The notes under the pieces were generated by a model. The model did not search any database. It was not told where the DNA came from and worked only from the letters and a program-made list of their open reading frames with translations. This document shows, in pieces, positions 12,772 to 24,699 of a stretch of DNA of 64,000 bases (positions are counted from its first letter, which is position 1; every line of letters starts with the position of its first letter). Source of the stretch: Ianthella basta (lineage: Eukaryota > Porifera > Demospongiae > Verongiida > Ianthellidae). The stretch is from contig OZ025871.1 in assembly GCA_964019415.1 (NCBI GenBank), positions 5,114,129 through 5,178,128 of the forward strand, given 5' to 3'. The position numbers were made by a program, and so were the translations under genes.

Positions 12772-12901
12772 GTATGCCTCCATCTACTCCTGATATTGTA
12801 TTACATCAGCTCTATTTATTATATGACATATAACGAGTTCACCGGCTTTCTTTATGTGGCATAAATTGAGTGTGCTAGATGTTATGGTTAGCCTGCAAAC
12901 G

Positions 12902-12949
<48 letters not shown>

Positions 12950-13079
12950 CGAGTGTGCGTGTGTGCGTGTGTGTAGCCACTGTACATCACATAAATCTAT
13001 ATATAGCACGAACTGAAGTAAGTCCAACTAGATTTGTCCATTGTGTCGTGTGCCTTGTTTGTTATGTTCCTGCATGCAG

Positions 13080-13168
13080 GCAGCAGAAAGGGCAAACGCA
13101 GTGCTGCAGAAGGTGCTCCTTTTCTGCCAAAGAGAGGGAGAGACAACTGGAAATCTGATCATTTGTAA
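13080..13168 (+). CDS. Duplicate of exon 6 with different C-terminus
   Basis: A phase-1 acceptor, then GSRKGKRSAAEGAPFLPKRG and RDNWKSDHL before TAA. Basic residues are kept relative to exon 6 (K/R swaps, several silent changes), but the end differs because the stop region carries an indel: ...KDNS in exon 6, ...RDNWKSDHL here. Together with 12697-12771 it offers an alternative basic tail for the same gene. Confidence 0.55.
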
Positions 13169-13374
13169 ATGGTCGCACACACATATACAGGTATGCTGCT
13201 CCTGAGTGAACACACACCCACACCCACACCCACATCCACACACACAAACACACACACGCACACACACACACACACACACACACTTTTGCAGGCTAACCAT
13301 AACATGTACCCATGTACATAAACACACATCCATGTACTGTTCACTCCTTGTCCTGTCTCCAATTCTCCCAGCAC

Positions 13375-13602
13375 TACAGAGTCACAGGACCACTCCCCAA
13401 TGTGCACCTTCCCTCAGCAGCCTTTCCCACCACTGATGTAGCCCCACCCACATCCAATGTAGCCCCACCCACATTCAATGTAGCTCCACCCACATCCAAT
13501 GTAGCCCCACCCACATCCAATGTAGCCCCGCCCACATCCACTGTAGCCCCACCCACATCTACTGTAACTCCAGCCCTCAACAGAGTCAACAGCAGAAGCT
13601 AA
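13375..13602 (+). other. Candidate terminal exon with heptapeptide repeats (unit 2)
   Basis: Counterpart of 6796-7004. The frame reads TGPLPNVHLPSAAFPTT then six VAPPTSN-type heptapeptides (21-bp DNA units, 13438-13563) and ends NRVNSRS stop. Five versus six units between copies marks a variable-number tandem repeat. Confidence 0.35.
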
Positions 13603-15152
13603 CAGGTGTGTGTGTTGCTAAAGCAACGGGTTGTGTTTGCATTCATCACACACTCTAGTGTTTGTTGTACAGGCCACTTCCTATTGTATCCACTACAACC
13701 ACACTCTCCTGCTGTGTGTCTGGTTGAGTGACTGCCAGCATCATGTCTCCACTGTCCTGACCACAGTACCTACCCACTCCTCACACCAACTACATGTCTG
13801 AAGGACACTCGTGAAATAGGAGGCCACACCTCAGTGGACTACTAATACCAATGTCATTGTACCCTTCCAACATGCACATGTACACACACACACACACCTC
13901 ATGTGAGTCTGTAGTCCACACTTTGTACCAAGTCTGATTATGACCAGATCACCTTCTAGACAACCCTCTTGCCTCCTTGTGGCATGCACTCAATTCTGTC
14001 ATTAATGCTAGTATTGGACACTCTCCCCCCCTCTCTCTCCCTCTACCAATCACCAGGAGGTGCAAGCACACACACACACACCATTGCCTGCAGCACTCCT
14101 CCCAGTACAATATGGACTCCCCTTCTACCTCTGCCCCCACCTCCTCTTCCCTGGACCACTCCCCCCAGCATCAGTCAGGTAGTCCACTGCAGAGTGTGCA
14201 CACCTCACCCACTGCATGCTCCATTACTTGTACTCCATCTAGCAGGCTATCCCGCTAGACCAACCCAGGGTAGAATGGTGCTCTTTTACATGTTGTTACA
14301 CAGTGCACAGATACAGTGCAACCTGCCCAGATGGAGTCTGTCACTCACTGCAATACTTAATGGGCCAAGGCAGGGAAACCTACTTTTTTGTACATCAATG
14401 TAATTTGTTGCTATGCTATTGTACGTGAACACCATATTGTTGGTGCAATCTTTCTTAGTTCATTTGTTGATACTCCATTATCACATTTTAACCCATGCAA
14501 CCTACTTTATATACGTATTTGTGTTCTTCCTCCTCCTCCTCCTTTGCTCTTCCCCCTCCCCTCCCTCTATTGCAATGTCTGGCAGTGTCAGGTGTCTCAG
14601 TCCTCCAGTAGTGGACCCAACCAAGGAGTGAGCCCCACTCTGTAGAACTACCCTACACTCCACCTCCAAGACACACAAGGTATGGCAATTTGTGGACAGC
14701 TTAATTACATAATGCTGACTTGCCGAGTGTCAGTAACATGGTGGTCTGTGCTTGCACACACATTGACTGTGACCAACAACATAGCACTGATGGGACAGTG
14801 GGAACTCTCTTAGTTTAATTCCTTGAGCTATTCCTTGTGCTCTTCATAGCACTCTACAGTAGACAGCAGTGGATGGTGTGGCTAGTCCATAGGGAATTGC
14901 TAACTCCCTATGGACTGACCTTGTGCTGTGTGTACTAGTCTGTGGCTCATGAAGTATTATATCATAGTCATGTAAGTGTTTGTAATACTACCAACTACCT
15001 CGGGCATGCAGTGAGTTGTGTACATATTCAGTGCCATGTGTGTTGTCTTGCTCATCCCCTGTGTGATGTCATGGCTACATTATGGATGCAGTGAGTCCCT
15101 CCACTGACTTCTGTGTGCACCCTCTCTCCATGTGACCTTGCACACTATACAG

Positions 15153-15325
15153 CTATGATGAACTACCTCATCATGATGCAGCCCACCCTGATGGTCCCAC
15201 CATGGCAGTGGCCACAGGCACCTCCAGGTGGGTGGGGCCAGGGTGGGGCAAGTGGTGAAGTAGTCCATGCACCATTTGAAGGACAGCACCACTGCATGGG
15301 CAGCCAAGGAGGTAGTCTACTGTAA
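15153..15325 (+). CDS. Candidate terminal exon, Met/Pro/Gly/Gln-rich (unit 2)
   Basis: Counterpart of 8543-8715 with the same acceptor, phase and length and the same final SQGGSLL stop. It differs by few, mostly silent, substitutions. The same caveats apply: no domain, and membership in the Gln-rich gene is inferred from phase and position. Confidence 0.4.
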
Positions 15326-15689
15326 TTAGACATGCACTGGGTTGACCTGGTGAAGTGCAGTATGGGTGAGTATATGCAGGTGTACTGGATCTGGGCCGAG
15401 AGCAGCCTTCACTCACACTTTGAGATACATAATTAGCATTGAATGGACAGGTGATCTAGGACACATTTATAGTGAGACTGCCTGTCCTTGTGCTCAGTGT
15501 CAACCTCGGTGTGGTGTTTTGTGCATGCACCACAGTGACTTCAGGTGTAGGTGGTGATTAAGTGTCAACTATGCCTCTCCATTTCTCATTCACCCAAACA
15601 CACTTTATACACACACTAAGTAATGTTAATATGTTGTGTGTGTGTATATGTTCACTTGTATGTGTTTGTGCATATGTATGCATGTATGT

Positions 15690-15818
15690 GGGTGTTTGTG
15701 TGTGTGTGTGTGTGTGTGCGTGTGTGTGTGCGCATGCGTGTGTGTTTGTGTGTGTGTGAGTGTGTGTGCGTGTGTGTGTGCGCATGCGTGTGTGTTTGTG
15801 TGTGTGTGAGTGTGTGTA
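15690..15818 (+). repeat. Compound GT/GC microsatellite with higher-order unit
   Basis: Two consecutive units of about 50 bp each contain GT runs, a palindromic TGCGCATGCG core and a TTTG interruption. Alternating purine-pyrimidine sequence of this kind favours Z-DNA. Confidence 0.85.
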
Positions 15819-16605
15819 GCATCAATATACATAACACCCCAACTAATGTCACTGTGTTATGTGCAGAACTGTGCACAGTCAAGCAAAGTATCATTTACAA
15901 CACATGTATACACACAAAGTGCCCTCCAGACTAATTCTCACAAATGTTGCTTACAAAAGGAGAGAGGGTGTGTGTGGGGGTAGTACAATAATAACAGTTG
16001 TGTTTGTAGAACATCTTTTCTGTTAGTAGTAATAACAAGCTGAGGTCATGGGTATTCTTGGAGGGATGGGAAATTGTTTGTGTGTGCATGTCTGCGATCA
16101 TGGTGTTTGTGCAACTGTGCATATCACTGGTAGCGCGTGTGTGTGTGTGTGTGTGTGTGCACATGCGTGTGTGGTCTGTGTCAACCTCTCCATACAGTCT
16201 GCTTGTAATACAGCCATCATGGATCACAAGACCTGGGCTGCCTCAGTGCAGGAGAACTAAACGACAAGATTGCTCTGTAAAGGAGAACTTCTTGCCTGAT
16301 ACCATACACTGGACTTAGCTGGAGCTAATAGGGCAATACTCTGTGCTGACATTTTATTTAACCATTACCGTTTTAGCAGTCTTGCAGGAATAATTGTTAG
16401 GAAATGTGTGATTAGGGTTACTTTAAGGTATGTACTTTACCACTAACATTGATCCCCAAAAAGGTGACACCAGTAATGTTTCCTTGTATTAGCTATAAAG
16501 TGGTAATTGTACGCTACATCTTGCAGTACGTAGAATGGCTAGTGTGTAGGTGTATGAGAATGAGCATTGCATTGCATGTGCCACTTCCTGCAAGCCAATA
16601 TATAA

Positions 16606-16714
16606 TCTGACGTAGCCCAGACCCACTTCCAGCCATTATACGTATATTGCACAAAGGGCCCTTTGCACAATATAAATAGCTGTAAGTGCATGGCCAGGTC
16701 TGGGCTACGTCAGA
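16606..16714. mobile_element. Palindromic MITE-like insertion (109 bp)
   Basis: Perfect 18-bp terminal inverted repeats: TCTGACGTAGCCCAGACC at 16606-16623 and its complement at 16697-16714. A second, 32-bp perfect palindrome centred on AAAGGG/CCCTTT lies inside (about 16642-16673). The unit 1 counterpart at 10526 (cctgcaagccaatagctg) is the empty site. In unit 2, gcaagccaatata is present on both sides, consistent with a target-site duplication of roughly 13 bp. No coding capacity. Confidence 0.85.
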
Positions 16715-18037
16715 CTAGCAAGCCAATATATATATATAGCTATATGTAGCTGTAGGGACATCATACACCACATCTGTGCTGTGTGGCATTTGTAGGTGTG
16801 TGTGGTGAACATAGTGCATGGCTGCTGGTTATCTGCTTGAGTGGTATATAATAATTATAGACAATTATTGCAAACGGCTACACTGATCCCCTCACGTCTA
16901 TACTAATGCATGCAGTCTGCATGGCTTCTTCATTATGCATTATGGATTTGGATACACACAGGAACTTGAGACCACATGCAAACATAAGCTTCTTCCCTCA
17001 TAGCTGAACATGACACGTGTGCAAGTGTGCATGTGCTTGCCAATTGCAAAATGACATTGTGTTCTTTTGCATAATTATAACATTATTATAATTCATGCCA
17101 ATTATGTCTATAACCCATTCAAACTTAAGGTTAATATTATATCTTTGCCATGTCCTAAGGCTCCAAGCAAGTACAGCTGTGCATGATCTTTAATTGCCCA
17201 AAAGGCCAGTGGATGTCATTGACCTTCTATTTAATTGCCACCATAATAGACTGCTATGATTGTATGCTTTTTGAGATCATGAATAATATACAACAAACTT
17301 ATATTATAGCATCTACAAGTTGAAAATGAATCAGATCATGCCACTCGGCCCACTGATATAATACATCTTACATCAATACTGTAAGAATATTGTTAAGAAT
17401 GGGAAATTCTGATCACAGGCACTCATATGATCATCGTAGAAGTTAGCTATAGTTCAGTGCACACTTTGATGTTTACATAGCATAAGTATCATGTGCTATT
17501 TGCACTGGAAAAGGCCATATTGCATGCACACACTGTCCATTCATGTGCGCCACTTTGATTGCTATAATCTTCCCCATGTACTGCAGCCAACACCTCATGC
17601 AGAGTGACATGCACCATGGGACCACACCACAGTACACACGTACATGCACCCTCCACAGCATCAGCTTTGTATCTCCTCAATCCCACCACAACGCACATGG
17701 CCAGCCCCACCAACCTCTGGTGTGGATCAATATTATTCTGCAGCACAGTAGTGTGATGCCATGGCAACTGGTAGTCCATACAGCTTGATCTTTGCAACAA
17801 ATATATAATTGCCTCAACCTACTCCATGCCGGTGCACACAAGTCATGTTCTGTCAAATCTGCATGATGTGCTTCCATGTGGATGACCCAGAGGGTCCTTA
17901 AATCCTTCCAGTCATTGGGCTCACTTGGAGATATCCCGTTTTGAGTACTTGTACTAGTCCGTAAATTTAATGTCATCTTCGCTCTCTGTTCAGAAGGACG
18001 TACCTCCTTTTCTCTGCTACTGTTCCATGTCCTTCAG

Positions 18038-18430
18038 GATCACTACTCCTCCCCACCCTCTACTACACCCCCCATCCCACCCCCTGTCCCGCCTTCTGCT
18101 TCACCCCCTGCCCAGCCACTGCCCCGCCCACATAGCCAGGTGAAAGGCCTAAACAGTACCACCAGTGACGACATAGTACCATCCCTGCGTGTATCCAAGG
18201 AGGTGTACACGGCTTCCAGGAGGGTTGATCACACTCTTCTCTCTAGCATTACAGGAGGAGCACCTCATCCTTTGCCTCCTCCTCATGTGAACTGCTCCCT
18301 CCAAACATTTGCATGTCATGTGTTCTAAGTGAGAGGCCTGGAGCTCTGGACCCCAGTCAGTAGACCAGTCGGTATACACCTCCTCCTCCTCTTCCAAATT
18401 TCCTTTGAGCAGTGTGACCTGCTCCTCCAC
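18038..18430 (+). CDS. Pro/Ser-rich exon sequence just past the duplication
   Basis: After an acceptor (CATGTCCTTCAG) a frame reads DHYSSPPSTTPPIPPP and on through TSDDIVPSLRVSKEVYTASR to a stop at 18328. Two further overlapping frames down to about 18430 are also Ser-rich (STSSFASSSCELLPP; SVDQSVYTSSSSSSK), as if small exons follow. It is probably the distal end of the Gln-rich gene or of a neighbour. The acceptor frame is phase 0 and does not join exon 4 (phase 1) directly. Confidence 0.4.
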
Positions 18431-19560
18431 AGACTGAAGAGGGCAGTGTCCTGGTTGGGACTGAACAGAAGGCACATATAGTCTGTGTGTAGGGAAGTGC
18501 TTTATGACTCGTGTCACCTCTTGTCCTAATCAGTTCTTATTTTAACTCAACTGATTCTTGAAACACTGTGTCCCACCAGTACACACTTGGCTCTAATGCC
18601 TGTAGTTTGGGACATTAAATGTACTTTGTCACAAATCTTATTGTATTCTTGTGGATATGTTTGTGTAAGCAATGAAGTACCTTATTGGAGGCCACGAGAG
18701 TGGAACTGCTGGTTTGAGGTGTGGAGCTGGAGCTGTCACCTAATGTCTTATCCAATTATATGTATAGCACAATGTCATATACAGTACAATTAATATAACC
18801 AGTACTGTATCACATGCAGTGTCTCTATAATAGCTAGCCATGACACTTTCCCCCATTTCTGCTGTTGTGTGCACAGCTGCACGTGCAGTATGAAAGTACA
18901 GACAGCTGGGAAAAGCTGGCTACTTCAGACTATAACACCAGTACCATGCAGAGTATTTTGATGCTGTTATAACTCAATTCACACCAAACAGATGTAAGCT
19001 TATGCCAATTATATTATGCATGTCCACCTGTTGGAGGGATGTGGGCCAATCATTACACATCCCTGTACATACACGTGCTAGCTTGGCCATGCATTCATCA
19101 CCTGCAGGGGTCATGTAGCCGGTTGCAATTGAGACTGACATATTGTGTACAAAAACCTGCATGGAAAGAGAGATGAAATAACTATAGCTAGCTAGCTTTT
19201 ATGTAGCAACATTAATAGTAGTCGCTAACTATCTAAGTATTAGTTAGTTATAACACCTCCTGGAGGTGTACGTTAGAATTGATTTATGTTACCAGTTGCT
19301 TAGGTTGAGTTTGACTTTTTAAACTGATTATTAACTACTAACACTTAGCTATGTCTAGATCCTCACACCTCTAGCTAGCTAGAGCTGGTTTAGAACATTT
19401 ATGAGTGCACAATAAACATAGCAACCATCTAGCAACGGGAAATGAGACTACCTAAAGTCGGTGAATATCCATGCTGGCATCAGCTGTATGGCCTGTATGT
19501 ATGTAGTATTGTACACATGCCTATAAATATGCACGTACATTTGTTGCGTACTGAGAGTGC
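18431..19560. other. Intergenic stretch, no gene seen
   Basis: AT-rich. At 19252-19269 the sequence ACACCTCCTGGAGGTGT resembles the two tips of the inverted-repeat element at 60924-61030 joined end to end. About 50 bp at 19397-19445 (cataaagcaaccat-type sequence) reappear inverted at about 60203-60260. Confidence 0.5.
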
Positions 19561-19561
19561 A

Positions 19562-19722
19562 TGACGTCATATGGCCGCCATCTTGGGATATCCCCTTTCT
19601 ATCATTAGTAGGAGAGTTTCATGTGCTGAGTGAAATCTGTGTAGCCACGTTGAGAGACGGCAAGAAGACCAGATTAAGTCCTTCGTGGAATTGCCGACTG
19701 TGCACAGATCACGATCACTGAG
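19562..19722 (+). promoter_or_regulatory. Promoter and non-coding first exon of 2A gene A
   Basis: A perfect cAMP-response-type palindrome TGACGTCA (19562-19569) is followed at once by GCCGCCATCTTGG (19574-19586), a good match to the YY1 consensus. The first exon ends at 19722 before GTGAGT. The stretch around the donor resembles those ending at 29686 (gene B) and 38667 (gene C), including shared GGAATT.CC wording and similar downstream intron sequence. TSS position is not determined. No ATG-led frame continues into the next exon. Confidence 0.55.
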
Positions 19723-20306
19723 GTGAGTATTTCGTTAATACCGTACATAGCTAGCTAGCTAGCCAGGTAAATCGGCCCTTCAGTCCTAGAGTGAACTGCC
19801 CGTTATTGAAGAGTACCGACTCTAGTCCCACTCCGCTCTAGTACCAACCTTGCTACGCATGGCTGAATTGTGTGATTCCACACTTTTTTGTTGCCTGCCC
19901 GTCGCCAGTGCGTTTGTCCTGGCCTGTGGGTTGTCGTGTGGTAGACAACGGTAGTTAAATAGCTAAATGGCCAGTTACGTAGATGGTTTTAATGGACTCC
20001 ATTGAGTTAACAGTGCGCAAAATGGATGTGTTGTACAATCTACGCACGTATTTCAGATGGCAATAAAGCCTGTGATCACCCTGGACCACTTGAGCCCTGT
20101 CATGATTGTGTCAAGTGTCTCAGCTAGACTTCAGTCTAGTCAATATTTGCTACCAGTAGATCCCGCTTTTTCAACAGTATAATAATAAATCAACATGACA
20201 CAAAGATACATAGGGCACACATGCGCACTACCCTGGAAATAATGTTAGTCATAGTATTAATAATGATGTAGCATATAAGCACGTGAGACAAGGAATTGTG
20301 AGGGAA

Positions 20307-20442
20307 CTATGTAATAGTTAAATGCTGACCGAGAAGTATCTCTGAGATTTAGAGCATGAGGCACAAGGGCGCCAAGCGCTAGAGTGCCGAGTGGTCTAAA
20401 TCTTCGGAGACAATGATTGGTCAGCATTTAAGTGTTATATAG
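20307..20442. mobile_element. MITE-like element with 24-bp inverted ends
   Basis: Left end 20307-20330 and right end 20419-20442 share TTAAATGCTGACC and its complement plus a near-match of the outer 11 bp. The interior is a second imperfect palindrome (GATTTAGA ... TCTAAATC). Non-coding; lies in intron 1 of gene A. Confidence 0.75.
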
Positions 20443-20833
20443 ATCCCAAATGATTGGGTAAGGAGCTGGCAGTGAATCAGTTTATGTACTCGTCCTCTCA
20501 TCATCATGCATCTACCAGAAGTAGTTAGCTACTCCTAACAAGGACGGAGAAAAGGTTGTGTGATTCAGGTCTCAAGTTGGGTTGTTCATCTCGCAGCAGA
20601 CGTTTCCTACAGTGGATGCAGTGCGTCAGCTAAACCTAAAGTTACTCACTGTCAGCCACGTCAGCCACAGCGTTTCCCAGAGCCGTGTACGTAGCTACCA
20701 AAGCCTGTTCCCCGCGTAGCTTGTAACCAGCTGCAGTTCCAATTTCTTGGCTCTGGTTCATAGCCGGATTGTTGCTGTACCCTGTTTATTGACGAAGCAA
20801 GTAAGCCAGGCGACCTGAGCATTGCATCGTATG

Positions 20834-21350
20834 TTATGGCACTACAATTGTTATCACAGCTGCAGTTCTGTTCAGCTGCAGGGATCTACGGGATTTAGAC
20901 ACCCGGTATCTTAATGATTTAGATCCTGCGCGAAATACAAGAGAAAGTCTACAAGTTTTAGAAACATTGCTTAGAACGCCCGTTACCTTATTAACAGGAT
21001 CTAGTGCACGTAGGTTGGAATACAATTGTGATGAATAGAGTTAAGCTGAGGGGATATGACCCTCAGCTGCAGCTAGCTCAATTTGCTGGATGCTTTGGTG
21101 GTTGAATCTCACAGTCCTAGAGTCTCTGACTGCTGCAATAGCAGATCCCATCAGGCAGAATGAGAGCCTACATCTGAGCCATGTCATTGCCATCTTGTAT
21201 CTTAGCCCTCTCTTCTGTGCCAGCAGAGACGCTAGCCGCTTGTAGACAATGGTGGTGGAGGGGGCCATTCCTAGTAGATCCCACACTGGTGTATTGTTCC
21301 CACTCTTACTGCCTGTGCCCTGTACGTAAAGGCTGGTTAATTGCTGTCAG
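20834..21350 (-). mobile_element. Fragment of a mobile-element open frame
   Basis: The reverse strand reads GTGSKSGNNTPVWDLLGMAP and then KRLASLLAQKRGLRYKMAMT, WLRCRLSFCLMGSAI, ending EGHIPSA and a stop at 21041. The WLRC.LSF.L..SAI pattern is one I associate with frequently repeated retroelement-borne proteins of aquatic invertebrates, but I cannot name the class. It sits inside intron 1 of gene A and looks truncated. Confidence 0.5.
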
Positions 21351-21492
21351 TTAAGGGAAGGTATACAAATGAACAGCTAATTGAAATAGACTTGACCCAT
21401 GTGGATGTTAATCAGGTTGACTAAGGTTGGGTGTAATGTATTGAATGGGTAACTGTATGGGTATCCAGTTTATCACTTTTCTTTCTGTGCAG

Positions 21493-21912
21493 GTGTCATG
21501 CCTATTTCAAATGAACAGTGGCGTGTGGCTGTAGGACTGTGGGTTGCCCACATTCAGCGGACACTCATCATTAGGAGAGGAGTGAAGCGAGCAGAGTCCA
21601 GTCAGGAGGGTGCATCTTCTCCGTCTGGTCAATCACACAGTGGGGAAAAGACGTCCATGCTAAAGAGGAAAGGGAGAAAGAAACACAAAGAAGACTCATT
21701 GGGCAATCAGGTTATCACAGCTGATGACTTGTACAGTGGCTTGTGTGATCTTACACAAAACAGCAAGTGCAGAGACAGCACAGACAGGAGTCGGTTAAGC
21801 CCTTTGCTGGAGCTGTTAGAGTGCACTAAATGGACTTCACTTCTTGTTGTCATAATGATCCTCCTATTCCTAAGTGGTGACATTGAAACTAACCCTGGAC
21901 CCATGGAGAGAG
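21493..21912 (+). CDS. 2A leader exon of gene A (CARD exon not found)
   Basis: Exon 21493-21912 with ATG at 21498 encodes 138 residues ending in phase 1 (donor GTAGGT). It contains MPISNEQWRVAVGLWVAHIQ, a basic stretch (KRKGRKKHKED), then the hydrophobic run TSLLVVIMILLFLS directly followed by GDIETNPGP (21876-21902, residues 127-135). The latter matches the 2A consensus DxExNPGP, which makes ribosomes skip the Gly-Pro bond. A hydrophobic run just before 2A recalls the 2A signal sequences known from sea-urchin NLR proteins. No CARD or NACHT exon was found before 24.3 kb. Gene A is therefore either a relic, or its leader is spliced to exons further on (32986 is in the right phase). Confidence 0.7.
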
Positions 21913-21949
21913 GTAGGTAGTTGTTGTTAAATGGACAGTTTACACAGTT

Positions 21950-24280
21950 CATAAAGCACTTATTGTGCCCTAGTACAGGTCATATCAGCAGTCACTAGTT
22001 GTGCTTCTTTTTGACTGTAGTCTTGGGCTGGACTAGATGAATATCTGTCCCCGTTTGTATATATGTATGTATGTATGTATGTATTTATGTATATAGGTGT
22101 ATATATCCGTCCCAGTCAACCAGAGACACCTAGATTGTGCAATACCCCGGTGTTCTCCGCAGGCACTCACGACAACAAAAAGCTCTACTTGGCCACCATC
22201 GGCCGCGAAACTGCTGCATACTCCACTTCATTGCTGCACACTGTGTTCAGATTGTTGTTAACGTTGCCCGTTGCTCCAGCGAGGGCTACACGCATTTTGG
22301 TGATTCATTCTGTTTGTGCTGCTTGCTTGACTGTAATGTTGGCTGGAGTCCAGACTAGCTGTTAGTTACTGCTTTGTGACATAGAGCTTTGGAGCTACTG
22401 AGGATGACAGGGTTAAGGACTGTGTTTGTCATCTTTTATATGTGCTATTGGCATACTCTCACAAAGACGTGAAATATCAGAAGATGGGTCCTAGCTACTA
22501 ACTGAAGCATGCCAATTGTGGGCATGTGGTACTGTATGCCTATAGATGACATGTAAACAAGCCAGTTCAGTAACAGTGATTCAGTCTCAGGTGACCAGAC
22601 AGTACTGAGCATATTAACATGAGAGTATTATCTTAAGATTTTTGTCTGCTGAAAGCATTGATAGTAAATATCCCCCCGTTATGGCGTGTGACCAGAGTCA
22701 CCATGCACAGTGTACTTAAAAGATAGTAGCTACAATGCATAATGTGTGCAAACCATCCCGCAGACCATGCCTTTCATCAGGCAGATGTCCTACTGTTGAT
22801 TTTCTGTATGTCCTTTGAAGAGTTCTATAAAGTAGCAATAGAAGTAATGACTCGCTAGAAAGGTAGATGAGGAAGGGAAGATGTGCCACCAGCTGGAGTT
22901 GTACCCGGGACAATTATCCTTCACTCTAACACACTGAGTTTCAGCTGCCCGAGCCAACTACCTGGTGGTGACAATTCGCTTTTCCTCACCTTACATGCAT
23001 ATACGTACAAACATATGGGGTAGTTGGAATAATGGCGAGCTAACCTTGAGGGTGAACTGTTCACTAATGCTACTCAGAAACTGCTTGCCATGGAATGCTG
23101 TTAAGGTTCCAACTTGACTGGCAGGTTGCTGACTGCAGCCATTTAAATAACCTTGTACAGTCTCCTATGTCTTGGTATGTAAGTTTGGTGAGTTGGTTAT
23201 GCTATAGACAATCAGATAAAAGTGACAATTCGAAAGAAAAGCAGACAAGGAAGGAATATTTGCTACTAGCCAGCCTTGAACCTGGGACAACCTACACTCT
23301 TGTGCTATTTTTGGGGCACTGAAGGCATCCCTATATTGTTTTCACTTTTAGGTATTTGTACGGCTTCATGTTCGTATAAATGTATGTATATAATTATATA
23401 TTTCTGTCATTGCAAATAGCGGCGCTCATGTCGTTCTTTACAAAGCTTTAAATTGTCTCTAATGGCGTTTCGCCGTCTTTGAATCAAACGAATGTGGTCA
23501 TGAACATGTGTTAATAGAGTGATACTAATAAAAAGCCTAAGGAATGTCTCTTCTGTGAGATACAGCTCCAATTATCACTGACGGACATTGTATTATGGCC
23601 GCGCGCTCGTCGCTCGCTATTTGCTAAGCTCAAAATCATATTTTTTAATATTTCGCTGTGTATTCAAAGAACGCAAAGTGTTTCTAGAACATGTTTAAGT
23701 AATAGTATTGTAGTAGAAAGCTTACCTAACTGTTCTGCGAGGTACAGCCATTACATACAGCAGGGGTCGAATGACCCATTGGCCAATAATGGCAGACAAG
23801 CGAAGCATGGCATTACCTCATAGGTAGCCTATGCTCTTCCTCTAGGCACACAGGAACAAGTACATCCTCATTCAGAATGTTATATAGATCAAAATGCAAT
23901 CTGCAAACACTTTGACAGTTTAGTCAGGGTGCTTTCACTGGATGACTGGCTGCTCTGGAGACTTGAAGCTCTTGCGAACCCAACAGTCTAGCACTAATTC
24001 GATGTATTGATCTTTCAGGCCAACAACAATGCTATACCCCCAACTATCTGATTTACTGAACAAACATAAGGAAATTTTTAGCAAGTAGCGAGTCCAGGGT
24101 GCCCCGGCGCCCCACGAGTTTTTTTAACTCGAAATACTTGTTAAATTAATGCTACTTCATTGGACGGCCATGTGCATGCCTTGAACTAAACGAATTGTGC
24201 ACTGCCAGTGTGTATTACAGTGAGATGGAAGGCTGTGTGCACGTTGATGTCATGTACACTACATGTGCTCACAACATACG
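21950..24280 (+). other. Intron-like stretch after leader A
   Basis: 22,350-22,900 resembles 32,060-32,580 behind leader B, so both derive from one ancestral intron. About 320 bp near 22,010-22,345 are extra in A. 23,340-24,058 is paralogous to 43,075-44,215 behind the 2A exon of gene C, where a 489-bp repeat has inserted. No exon recognised. Confidence 0.6.
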
Positions 24281-24699
24281 TGTATAGCCTGGGATTTGTT
24301 GTCGAGCACTTAGATGCGGGAATCTCTATTGGTATACACTCAAAGACTTGGAATGATCCCTTCCACACATAACAGGAGAATGTAGCCAGACCCAGTTTTC
24401 CTTTTTGTAGGTGTTGCCGTGTATCTCCTGGTCATTGATAGCTTTCCTTCTCTCATGTGGTGTAGAGAGCTTCGTAAGCTCCAGGGCATAGGCTTCTCCA
24501 GAGACTGTGTTGTATCCCTCGGGTTCACAGGGACCTCAGACAATCGTCTCGCGCAAGGCTGCAATTCGCCAAGACAGGGTTCACGATCAAAACCACAAAA
24601 CTCATTAACCAACTGCGCATGCGTGATCATATTCAGGCAGTGTACAAAACTAACTACATAATGCTAACATGCAACAAACACTACAACTCCTTCCCCCTT

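Larger units (their letters stand above)
11674..17889 (+). repeat. Tandem segmental duplication, unit 2 (about 6.2 kb)
   Basis: Second copy of 5468-11673 in direct orientation and immediately adjacent. Relative to unit 1 it has extra sequence at about 11837-12262 and a 109-bp palindromic insertion at 16606-16714, and it lacks the mosaic block of unit 1. It has no copy of exons 1-4 or of their upstream region, so it has no obvious promoter of its own. Confidence 0.9.

Noticed and set aside
18149-18517. 122-codon reverse-strand frame with an acidic run
   Set aside because: It is the complement of Ser/Pro-rich exon sequence on the + strand, which has fitting splice acceptors.
22063-22365. 100-codon frame behind leader A
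   Set aside because: It lies in sequence extra to gene A relative to gene B, begins in a GTAT repeat and shows no domain.
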